From Rhizobium giardinii bv. giardinii H152 (GTDB lineage: Bacteria > Pseudomonadota > Alphaproteobacteria > Rhizobiales > Rhizobiaceae), in NCBI RefSeq assembly GCF_000379605.1, contig NZ_KB902580.1:157228-221227 (forward strand): a DNA stretch of 64,000 nt, written 5' to 3'. A program made the position numbers and the translations under genes. The notes under the pieces are model-generated. The model worked only from the letters and a program-made list of their open reading frames with translations. It was not told the DNA's origin and did no database searches. Every line of letters starts with the position of its first letter. Within the stretch, counting starts at the first letter, position 1. This document shows positions 9,852-17,355 of this stretch, piece by piece.

Positions 9852-11393
9852 ATGCCTGATAAACTGGATTTGGTCGACTTTGCTGTTAACGGGGTCAAAA
9901 CGCAACTATCCCGCGCCATTGACAGGCTGCTGGCCGGTTATGCCGCGGTGATCGCCACAATCCGTGATCAGTTGGCGCTTGCCGGCATCGCATTGAGCGA
10001 TAGAGCCATTGCCCTCATCGTTTTAGCGACGGCAGCAGTCGCTGTTTTCGCCCTCGCGCAGATGCTGCGCTTTAGCGTGCGACGCAGCACCGAAAAGCCC
10101 CCAGACGCGCTCGCGGCTGCCACCCGGATGCCTCGACGTTTGGGGCTCTTGGCAATAACGCTGTTCATTGTGGTGTTGGGCGGCTGGTCGGTGCTCGCCC
10201 CTCTGGCGAGCGCGGCGCTAGCCCCGGGCGTCGTCAGCCCCGACGGGTATCGCAAGACTATTCAACATCTCGAAGGCGGGATCATTCGATCGATCCATAT
10301 TCGCGAGGGTGACGTGGTCAGGGCTGGAGATCCGCTGATTACTCTCGATGACACGAAGGCCAGGTCTCTCGACGCGGAAGTTCGGGAGCGACTTCTGCAC
10401 AATCTGGCGACCGAGGCTCGACTCGAGGCAGAGCGGACCGACGCCGCCGAAATCAGCTACCCCGATTTTCTGATTCACAAAAGCACCACGGGCCTGCAGC
10501 GACTGATGGAAGGGCAGCGGCAATTATTCGTCAGCCGGCGTGCAGCGCATCAGGGTCGCATCCAGATCCTCGAGGCGCGCATTCGCCAACTCGAGGAGCA
10601 GAACGCTGGCCTGCGGCAGGTGATCGCCGCTGAAGCCGAGCAGATCGCCTTGATTGACGAAGAAATATCGGCTGTGCAGGTTCTTCTCGAAAAGCGTCTG
10701 GAGAGCAAGCCGCGAATACTGGCTCTCAAGCGTCATCGTGCCGATATCGCAGCCGCGAAGGCAGCTAACCGAGCGAAGATCGCCGAGAATGCACAAGCCA
10801 TGGGCGAAACCAACCTGCAACTCCTAACAATAACCGAAGAGCGCCAGGAAAAGCTTGGTACGGAGCTCGCCGAGATGCGCCGGATCCTGGCTGAGCTCAA
10901 AAGCCAGCTGCCGTCGCGCGAGGACATACTCGAGCGAACAGTCATTCGCGCTCCGCTTGCCGGCACGGTAATGAATCTCCACGTCACGACGGAGAGGGGC
11001 GTCATAGAGCCAGGACAGCCGCTGCTCGACCTCGTTCCGAATGACAGTGGAGTGGTCATCGACGCCCGGGTTCGACCGACCGACATCGAGCGCATCAGAA
11101 CCGGTATGTCCGCCCGCGTGGTCCTCACGGCTTATCGGCAACGGAGTCTGCCGCTCGTTTATGGCAGGCTGCGCTCGATCTCAGCAGATGCGATAGCTGA
11201 TGAGAGAACGGGAACGACCTATTTCCTGGCGAAAGTCGAGGTCGATCCAGTGGACCTCGCAAACCTCGACGACGTGCAGCTTATACCTGGCATGCCCGCC
11301 GAGGTGATGCTTTTGGACGGCGAACAGAGCCTTTTCGCATATCTACTTGCCCCGATACTCGACAGCGGCCGGCGAAGCCTCCGCGAGAACTGA
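9852..11393 (+). CDS. HlyD-family type I secretion periplasmic adaptor
   Basis: A 513-residue membrane-fusion protein. It has an unusual N-terminal hydrophobic segment near residues 50-72 (ALIVLATAAVAVFALAQMLR) before the expected anchor helix near 98-120 (LGLLAITLFIVVLGGWSVLA). The lipoyl/barrel start follows (GGIIRSIHIREGDVVRAGDP), then a long alpha-helical hairpin of about 250 residues rich in Glu, Arg and Leu. The second lipoyl half (TVIRAPLAGTVMNLHV) and a C-terminal beta domain end the protein. The adaptor bridges the inner-membrane exporter and an outer-membrane TolC channel. The start lies three bases after the exporter stop, so translation is probably coupled. The extra N-terminal helix makes it longer than many PrtE-type adaptors. 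Confidence 0.88.
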   Translation: MPDKLDLVDFAVNGVKTQLSRAIDRLLAGYAAVIATIRDQLALAGIALSDRAIALIVLATAAVAVFALAQMLRFSVRRSTEKPPDALAAATRMPRRLGLLAITLFIVVLGGWSVLAPLASAALAPGVVSPDGYRKTIQHLEGGIIRSIHIREGDVVRAGDPLITLDDTKARSLDAEVRERLLHNLATEARLEAERTDAAEISYPDFLIHKSTTGLQRLMEGQRQLFVSRRAAHQGRIQILEARIRQLEEQNAGLRQVIAAEAEQIALIDEEISAVQVLLEKRLESKPRILALKRHRADIAAAKAANRAKIAENAQAMGETNLQLLTITEERQEKLGTELAEMRRILAELKSQLPSREDILERTVIRAPLAGTVMNLHVTTERGVIEPGQPLLDLVPNDSGVVIDARVRPTDIERIRTGMSARVVLTAYRQRSLPLVYGRLRSISADAIADERTGTTYFLAKVEVDPVDLANLDDVQLIPGMPAEVMLLDGEQSLFAYLLAPILDSGRRSLREN

Positions 11394-11595
11394 AACTAGC
11401 GGACGAACGACCAGTTATTTGGACGTTCGGTACCGGCCAGGTCCTAGGACTTGTAATCAGCTTTAAATCAACAACGGTTGTCGTCCCTGCAGGGCTGTGC
11501 GCGCGTTGGGTCGGAACCGGGCATTCCGCCTAGTCTAGGTGTTTGATCCCGGATTTTGATGGTGCAATCCTCTCGCAAGCCTGAAGAGATTCGCT

Positions 11596-12545
11596 ATGGG
11601 ACAAATTCTACACGGGAGCGCCCGCACGACAGAGGCGGTCCGTCGAGCGATACAGCTAGTCAAGAGAGCTTGAGAGCACTTGCGAACGCTACGGGATCAA
11701 TCAGAAGACTGTCGCCAAGTGGAAGAAACGGACTTCGATCGCCGATCTTCCGACCGGACCGAAAGCGCCGAGGTCCACCGTTCTGTCGACCGAAGACGAA
11801 GCGATCATCGTCGCCTTCCGCCGGCATACGCTGTTGCCGCTCGACGACTGCCTCTATAGTCTGCAGGCGACGATCCCCCACCTTACACGATCTTCGCTGC
11901 ATCAATGCCTTCAGCGACATGGCATCAGTCCTGATCGATATCGACGGTGACAAGCCGGCGAAGAAGAAGTTCAAAGCCTATCCCATCGGCTACTTTCACA
12001 TCGATATTGCCCAGGTTCAGACTGCCGAAGGCAAGCTTCAACTCTTCGTCGCCTTGATAGGACATCCAAATTCGCTTTCGCCCACCTCGAGGAAAGCGCC
12101 AACATCCATACCGCCGCGGCTTTCCTGAAGGCCCTGGTCGAAGCCGTACCCTACAAAATTCATACCGTCTGACGAACAACGGCATCCAGTTTTCCGATCT
12201 GCCTTCTCGCCGCAATGGACCCACGGCAAGGCTGTGCATGCATATGTTCGATCGTACATGCCGAACACATGGCATCGAACACCGACTGACCAAACCCAAT
12301 CACCCTTGGACCAACGGTCAGGTCGAAAGAATGAACCGGACAATCAGGGCAGCCACCGTCAAACGCTATCATTACGACAGTCAAGACCAACTCACCGACT
12401 TCCTCGCCGCAATTTTGGCCGCCGCTTGAGGACCCTCAAAGGCCTCACGCCATACGAATTCATCTGTAAACAATGGGCTTCAGAGCCGAAAAAGTTCAGC
12501 CTCAATCCAATCCATCAATTCCCGGGACTAAAGATGTCGAGATAG
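11596..12545 (+). pseudogene. IS481-family transposase, frameshifted
   Basis: Reading across frames gives an almost full-length IS481-type transposase. It starts MGQILHGSARTTEAVRRAIQ at 11596 and continues with a helix-turn-helix (LAKRYGINQKTVAKWKKRTS in relatives). The DDE core follows with YFHIDIAQVQTAEGKLQLFV, then NGIQFSD and HPWTNGQVERMNRTI, and the end NPIHQFPGL is at about 12545. At least four frame changes and an in-frame TGA near 12170 break it, and the second catalytic Asp position reads TNNG instead of TDNG. It cannot be active. Terminal inverted repeats were not located. Confidence 0.8.
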
Positions 12546-12706
12546 GAACCTTCAGCAACCGGTTCCCGAGGAGGTATTATGCGATCCTGCAAGCACAGAT
12601 CGGGAACGTCGCTGCGCGTAGGTCCGATTTGGGTGCCATCAATGATCGACCGACAATTTGGCCGATCGAGATTCCATTTCGAAAGGCGATCTCCATCCAA
12701 ACCGGA
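12546..12706. other. Unassigned stretch between IS481 relic and tRNA fragment
   Basis: No gene recognised in about 160 bases. It sits exactly where the missing 3' half of the tRNA-Ser would be, and no match to that half is visible here. Confidence 0.4.
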
Positions 12707-12763
12707 GCTTGCATGTGTGCCGCATTTCGAGTGCGGTGAATTCGACCACTCTGCCACCTCTCC
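12707..12763 (-). pseudogene. 5' fragment of tRNA-Ser (anticodon CGA)
   Basis: The minus strand from 12763 begins GGAGAGGTGGCAGAGTGGTC, the 5' acceptor strand and D-arm of a bacterial tRNA-Ser. It then has an intact 5-bp anticodon stem CCGCA/TGCGG around loop CTCGAAA (anticodon CGA, reads UCG). The variable arm starts (GCACACATGCAAGC) and then similarity stops. The T-arm and the 3' acceptor strand CCTCTCC are missing. The D-stem return strand reads TTC where TGC would pair with GCA, a second sign of decay. It cannot make a tRNA. Such partial tRNAs are typical scars of integration or rearrangement at a tRNA gene. Confidence 0.75.
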
Positions 12764-13240
12764 GGCTTGTTGACCGTCACTCGCATGATTCATCTCTGCG
12801 AACTCCTCGGTTTCATGCCAATTGATATGCTCTTTGAAGTAGCCCCTTATCTGTGGGGGGAGGACGCAAGAAGAAGCGGAGGACCGCCGGACGCTGACGA
12901 AACTTATTGAGCGACGGCCGCAGGATACCATGCGCGATCTCATTCGGCTCCTGCAACGCATGGTGCCGGGGGAAAAGACCGCAGATGCTGTGGCCTCGAT
13001 AGCTGGCGCGTAGCTGCTTCAACGTGTTCGTTCATGTGTCTGCCTTCAGGGGGCCAGTTCACTCGGAGACGGGCAGAGAGTGAGCGACGAGCTGGGCCAA
13101 GATCGCAAGACCGGACGAAGGCTGAAAACGTCAGTGTGCTTTAGTCCAGTTTGCTTCAATTGGGGGATCAGTCGGGCGAACGTACCCTGATGCTCGTTTC
13201 AAACTTTGATTTAGTTCTTCGCCTCGAGGGCCATGCCAAC
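12764..13240. other. Unassigned stretch with a short coding-like relic
   Basis: No intact gene. One plus-strand frame gives about 50 codons ending at TAG 13011-13013, including LTKLIERRPQDTMRDLIRLL and MVPGEKTADAVASIAGA. It looks like the tail of a real but unidentified protein. Confidence 0.35.
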
Positions 13241-13291
13241 TGCATTCGCAGGCCCCGTCTATCGATGCGATAGACGGGGCCTGCGAATGCA
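13241..13291. repeat. 24-bp perfect inverted repeat (hairpin/palindrome)
   Basis: The left arm 13241-13264 (starting TGCATTCGCAGGCCCC) is the exact complement of the right arm 13268-13291, with a 3-nt loop ATG. The arms are GC-rich in the middle and AT-richer at the ends. It lies about 110 bases upstream of the second BA14K gene. No T-run follows on either strand, so a plain intrinsic terminator is unlikely. It could be a dyad operator, a cruciform site, an sRNA hairpin or an end-to-end mobile repeat. Confidence 0.85.
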
Positions 13292-13401
13292 TAATTCCTC
13301 GAACCAAAATCGATTTTAGTGGTAAGATTGCGCGTTTAAAGAGCTGCAGCGTCCCGGCGCGCCGTATTGGACGCGGGGCGCTGTAGGGGAAAGGTGAGCC
13401 A

Positions 13402-13890
13402 ATGAAAAGGTTAGCAATCATTGCCTTGTCGCTGGTGACGGCGCTGACGAGCGTCCCCCCGGTCATGGCGTTTCCCACCATGGCCGTGCGGAAGATCGAA
13501 GTCGCTGAGGCGCAGACGGTCCAGTACAGGCGTTACCGCGGCGGCTACAATCGTGGATACAGGGGCGACTATCGAGGCTACCACGGCTATCACCACAATG
13601 GTGACGACGATTGGGCTTGGGCACTCGGCGGGCTCGCGACTGGCGCGATCATCGGCGGTTTGCTGGCGCAGCCGAGATATTATGGCCCCAGCTACTACGA
13701 TCAGGGCTACTACGGCCCAACCTATTACCGTCCGCGCTACTACGCTCCACGCTATTACCGGCAAGTCTATGGTGGCGGCAACGCCCATACGCGCTGGTGC
13801 TTTGCGCGCTATCGGTCCTACAGGGTTTACGACAACACGTTCCAGCCGTACTACGGTCCGCGACGGGCGTGCGTCTCACCCTACTACTGA
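13402..13890 (+). CDS. BA14K family secreted/cell-envelope protein (second copy)
   Basis: A 162-residue paralogue of the protein at 1335-1805. It has a signal peptide (MKRLAIIALSLVTALTSVPP, cleavage probably after VMA). A long Tyr/Gly/Arg-rich segment follows, with a PRYYAPRYY-like repeat near residues 105-125. A hydrophobic glycine-rich helix LGGLATGAIIGGLLA (about 74-88) comes before the C-terminal BA14K motif ([20 protein letters not shown]) ending CVSPYY. The start ATG has GGGGAAAGGTGAG upstream. The Tyr-rich repeat is expanded relative to the first copy. It is probably exported to the periplasm or outer surface. No operon partner. Confidence 0.85.
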   Translation: MKRLAIIALSLVTALTSVPPVMAFPTMAVRKIEVAEAQTVQYRRYRGGYNRGYRGDYRGYHGYHHNGDDDWAWALGGLATGAIIGGLLAQPRYYGPSYYDQGYYGPTYYRPRYYAPRYYRQVYGGGNAHTRWCFARYRSYRVYDNTFQPYYGPRRACVSPYY

Positions 13891-14354
13891 TTGCGGGCGT
13901 ACTCGGCGATGTGCATTATTCAGGCAGAAGCAGAAGCCGCTGCCGAAAGCCGCTAAATTCAAAGTGGTCAGCGCCTAAAAACGCAAAACATAATCACACA
14001 TCGGGAACGAATATCGTTTGCCTTCCTCCTAAAGCTGGACCCAACGATTTCATCATGCGCTGGGCAGTTGCGAATAGAAATGGCGGCCGCTCCACTCCCG
14101 TTTACCACAGGCTCCGGCCTTCTCTTCTGCGCAATGGGAAAGCGCGTTCAGGCCTCCGCATGCTTCGCTCCGCCAGAGGCGGAGTGGAAAACGGGAGTGG
14201 TGCGGAAGTTACTTTCAGTCGCCCCTTGGCGGGCGCCTCCGGAGTTGACCTGGTAGCGTTGGAACGCATGCAGATACGCAAGGACCTTGGGTGGAAGACG
14301 TCCGGCAAGTCCGGCCGGTGCTGTCACCGACCGGACTGATACTGGCGGAGGGTG
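13891..14354. other. Gene-free stretch with an inverted-repeat element
   Basis: No gene recognised. It holds the 119-base inverted-repeat unit listed at 14087-14205. A second dyad at 14308-14337 has arms AGTCCGG/CCGGACT and lies just downstream of the minus-strand relic ending at 14355, where it could act as a weak terminator. Confidence 0.45.
14087..14205. repeat. 119-bp element bounded by 17-bp imperfect inverted repeats
   Basis: CCGCTCCACTCCCGTTT at 14087-14103 is complementary to AAACGGGAGTGGTGCGG at 14189-14205, with 16 of 17 positions paired. Inside lies a further small hairpin CTCCGCC-AGA-GGCGGAG. The size and terminal repeats would fit a MITE-like element or a structured RNA. No coding capacity and no clear target duplication were seen. 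Confidence 0.45.
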
Positions 14355-14698
14355 TTACCACCACGATGTGTAGAAGACCGCCAGCTCGGCAGCGAGGGCC
14401 TCCCGCGCCTTGGCGACGAACTGCAGGTTGCCCTCGATCTCGGATCCGTCGCTGACGCCGAAGAAGAAGCCGTCGGTAGGGGGGAGCGAGATGGTCGATA
14501 TCGTCGGACGTGAGTTGAAGATTCACGCAGTTGAAGCTTTCAGCGGCGCCGCCCTTATCGCGATAAAGGCGTTCCATCCAGCCATGGAGGTTCGGGTGCT
14601 TGCGCCAGTAGTGGAGTTCCGTCGCATCGCTAACGGTTGAAATCGACTGCCGAGTCCGGCTGGTGACGAAGCGTGCAGGCATACATATCGAGTCCCAT
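14355..14698 (-). pseudogene. Broken small conserved protein (often labelled 'phosphoglycerate kinase' in rhizobia)
   Basis: The start ATG at 14698 opens MGLDMYACTLRHQPDSAVDF, then a frame change leads to LHYWRKHPNLHGWMERLYRD and FNCVNLQLTSDDIDHL. A second change leads to the end VFYTSWW with TAA at 14355-14357. I recognise this as a small rhizobial family frequently mislabelled as phosphoglycerate kinase; its true role is unknown to me. At least two frameshifts make it nonfunctional. Confidence 0.6.
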
Positions 14699-15154
14699 TT
14701 TTCTTTCCTTTCGTCAGTGACTATCCCGAAGGACGCGGAACGAAAGGCCGGACGGCAAAGCTGCCGCGGTCATGGGCTAACACGGCCGCCTGCGGCGGGG
14801 TGGTGCGGGCAGCCCTTGACGGCAAAGCGCCGGACGGCAGGACCGCGAAAATCACTGAGGGATGGACGGCTGAAAGGAGGGGCCGGTCTGGTCCTGCCCG
14901 CCTACCAGCCGGTCGGCTTGGCGGACACGAAGAACGCTGCCACAAGGGTATCGAGCTGGCGTGCTGGACAAGACGGTGGTGGGGAGCGGCCATGCCCAAG
15001 GTCGATCGAAAAACGGAAGGAGATTACCAAACCCGGACACCTTGACTATCCTCAACATCAGAACATAATGAGAACAAACGCAGTGCTGCAGCCGCCCATC
15101 TGAATTCTGTTCCATATCGTCCGCTGGCCCATTGACCGTGCAGAGGAGAAGCTA
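14699..15154. other. GC-rich stretch upstream of a small-gene operon, nothing recognised
   Basis: About 450 bases. Several overlapping open frames look like compositional shadows. The motif GACGGCAAAGC occurs twice about 75 bases apart (near 14751 and 14818). The last 25 bases hold the ribosome site (GAGGAGAAGC) of the next gene. Confidence 0.4.
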
Positions 15155-15361
15155 TTGCGTCCGCTCAAAGCAGCGCTACCCGATGAACCCGCGGAGGCGG
15201 AGTTCAACGACGTTCTCCGCTATCACGATGGCGACGCCGATGCGGCCGTGCGCACCCTGTTGGAGGATTGCCGGCATCTGCGCGAGCAACTGGCATTGGC
15301 GCAGATGGGAATGAGCATCGGCTTTACCCGCGGCTGGAAACCGAGCTTTGACCGGGACTGA
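15155..15361 (+). CDS. Small conserved hypothetical protein
   Basis: A 68-residue protein from a TTG start with a strong upstream GAGGAG. It is hydrophilic and helical, with FNDVLRYHDGDADAAVRTLL in the middle and a C-terminus MSIGFTRGWKPSFDRD. I recognise it only as the kind of small protein common on rhizobial plasmids. It is the first of three closely spaced plus-strand small genes (5-base gap to the next), so they probably form one transcript. Function unknown. Confidence 0.6.
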   Translation: MRPLKAALPDEPAEAEFNDVLRYHDGDADAAVRTLLEDCRHLREQLALAQMGMSIGFTRGWKPSFDRD

Positions 15362-15366
15362 CTGTC

Positions 15367-15630
15367 ATGCGCCACGACAGAAGCATAGAGCTGGCGCCGA
15401 GCGTCAAGCCACAATTCGACTACGAGACGCTGAGCGCCCTTCCGGAATGGTACGTCATTGTCGCCCGGTGTGGCGCATGTGGCCATGAGGACGAGCTGGA
15501 CCGACGTGCAATCGGGCGTCGGTTCGGCAAGAACGTCAAACTGGTTTCGCTGCCGATGCGCCTTCGCTGCCGCCCCCCTTGCGGCAATCGCGTCGGCAAC
15601 CGACTGTTTCTGAGGAAGCTGGGGCGATGA
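15367..15630 (+). CDS. Small Cys-containing hypothetical protein (zinc-ribbon-like)
   Basis: An 87-residue protein. It carries CGAC near residues 35-38 and CRPPC near 68-72, a spacing that would suit a zinc ribbon. The N-terminus contains PEWYVIVARCGACGHEDELD. Its stop overlaps the start of the next gene by ATGA, a sign of translational coupling. Likely a nucleic-acid-binding or structural zinc protein, but this is inference from the cysteines alone. Confidence 0.6.
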   Translation: MRHDRSIELAPSVKPQFDYETLSALPEWYVIVARCGACGHEDELDRRAIGRRFGKNVKLVSLPMRLRCRPPCGNRVGNRLFLRKLGR

Positions 15631-15965
15631 GGAAAGGTGCCCAGACCGGTCGAATGCATCCGAGCATTGCAAGGCATCTCCCCAGAATGTCGTCAGCGGT
15701 GGAGCTCGGTCAATTCATCAAGATCACCTGCCAGCACTGCAGAGTGACACATCGCTATGACCCTGGTGATTTGATCAAGGTTCTCGGAGACGTTCCCTTC
15801 CTGAATATTCAGGAGAATTTCCATTGCTCGAAATGCGGCAAGCGGGATTACCTGAGCGCCGGTCTCGAGACGCCTTGCGCGCGTGAACGTGTCGGCATGA
15901 CGGTGCGCAGGCTGGTCGAGATCAGGACGGTGCAAAGGCCCGTCTGGAAAGACGTCACGCTGTAG
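15627..15965 (+). CDS. Small zinc-ribbon-like hypothetical protein
   Basis: A 112-residue protein starting at the ATGA overlap with the previous gene. The central segment ITCQHCRVTHRYDPGDL and the later CSKCGKRDY supply two CxxC pairs about 35 residues apart, a typical zinc-ribbon layout. The C-terminus is basic. A longer frame opens at 15579 but lacks a ribosome site, so the coupled start is preferred. The two neighbouring cysteine-pair proteins may act together. No family name recognised. Confidence 0.6.
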   Translation: MRKGAQTGRMHPSIARHLPRMSSAVELGQFIKITCQHCRVTHRYDPGDLIKVLGDVPFLNIQENFHCSKCGKRDYLSAGLETPCARERVGMTVRRLVEIRTVQRPVWKDVTL

Positions 15966-16053
15966 GGAGCGCGGAATGTGTTGGTGTGGACGGCTCTGAG
16001 ACCTCAGCGATCCATGGCATGCTGGCCAAGGAACTGAGCGAGAGGAGCGCACC

Positions 16054-17091
16054 ATGAAGCCCGTTGTAAGGATTGGTATGGACACGTCGAAAAACGTATT
16101 TCAGTTACACGGTGTCGATGAAGCTGAAGAACCTGTTCTGCGACGCCAGCTTCGGCGAAGGGAGATGATCAAGTTCTTCGAGAATACACCGCCGACCTTG
16201 ATTGCCATCGAGGCCTGCGGCAGCTCACATCATTGGGGGCGTCTACTTTCATCCTTCGGTCACAAGGTCCGTCTGATCCCGCCGCAATACGTCAAGCCGT
16301 ATGTGAAACGAGGAAAGAACGACGCGGCGGATGCGGAAGCGCTTTGTGAAGCGGTTAGTCGGCCCTCAATGCGCTTCGTTCCGATAAAATCGCGTGAGCA
16401 GCAGGCCGCATGCATGTTGATGAGCGTTCGGGAAAGGCTGGTTGGCGTGAAGTCGCAACTCTCGAACGCGATCCGCAGTTATGCGGCTGAGTTCGGCATC
16501 ATTGGTCCGCCTGGTCGCCAGAACGTCAACGCATTGATCAAACGAACCCTTGAAGACGATACACTTCCACAGCTAGCGAAAGAGCTGTTTAGCCTTCAGG
16601 CGAAGGAATACCAAGCCGTCGAATCACGGCTTGCAGAAATCGAAGCGAAACTTATGAAATGGCATCGAAACGATGATGTCAGCAGGCGGATTGCGACCAT
16701 CCCAGGCATAGGGCCTATCGGGTCAACTATGTTGAGCGTCAAGGCACCACCGGCCGAAAACTTCACCTCTGGCCGCCATTTTGCTGCTTGGCTTGGTTTG
16801 ACACCCAAGGACCACTCGACCGGTGGTCGGGTCAGATTGGGTGGCATCACAAAGGCAGGCGATCCATCGATCCGATCAACACTGATTGTCGGCGCGACTG
16901 CACTGCTTAGACATGTCAGGAAGGGGCGAACTAAACCCTCGCGTTGGCTGGCTGCAATGCTGGAGCGTAAACCGCCGAAATTGGTGGCTGTCGCACTGGC
17001 GAACAGGTTCGCCCGCATTGCTTGGCGGCTCATGATCTCCGGAGGAGTCTACGATAAACCGGGTGATCTTGAACCATCCGTGGCGGCATAG
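16054..17091 (+). mobile_element. IS110-family (IS1111-type) transposase, intact
   Basis: A full-length 345-residue DEDD transposase. It has the N-terminal RuvC-like start VRIGMDTSKNVFQLHGVD with the first catalytic Asp, IAIEACGSSHHW with the Glu, and GKNDAADAEALCEAVSRPSM with the two Asp residues. The C-terminal Tnp_IS110/transposase_20 domain has the helix-hairpin-helix ATIPGIGPIGSTML and FAAWLGLTPKDHSTGG. The sequence is closer to the IS1111 group than to classical IS110. The start has AGAGGAG upstream. IS110-family elements insert through a bridge RNA made from a non-coding end; in the IS1111 group this is the region after the gene. No interrupting mutation was seen, so it may be active. 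Confidence 0.9.
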
Positions 17092-17298
17092 CCTAAATAA
17101 TTCGGCCAGTTTGTCAGAGCGAACGGCCCAGTAACCGAACTTGCAGGAACGAGTAGATGGATTGACCGATTGGTCGATACCCGCGACAGTCCGTAGATTG
17201 CACTGGCACAAAAATCGTCGCGAATGTGTTTGGGGCGTGGGTAGCGAACACCATCTTGGCCAGCAGACTAAATCTGCATCAACAGGCCGGACATCTGA
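17092..17298 (+). ncRNA. Candidate IS1111 right end with bridge RNA region
   Basis: About 200 gene-free bases directly after the IS110-family transposase. Known IS1111-group elements place their target-specifying bridge RNA here. GGCCAG at 17103-17108 could pair with CTGGCC in the left flank (about 16020) as subterminal inverted repeats. The structure was not computed, so this is a positional inference. Confidence 0.35.
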
Positions 17299-17326
17299 TT
17301 GCAAGCAATCGCGTTGTCCGTATACT
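17299..17326 (+). promoter_or_regulatory. Sigma-70-like promoter of the SRAP gene
   Basis: TTGCAA (17299-17304) and TATACT (17321-17326) are separated by 16 bases. Transcription would start near 17333, which places the in-frame TTG at 17299 upstream of the transcript. That decides against the longer start of the next gene. Confidence 0.5.
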
Positions 17327-17355
17327 CAAATCCTGATGAGGGAGGAGCCGTCCAC

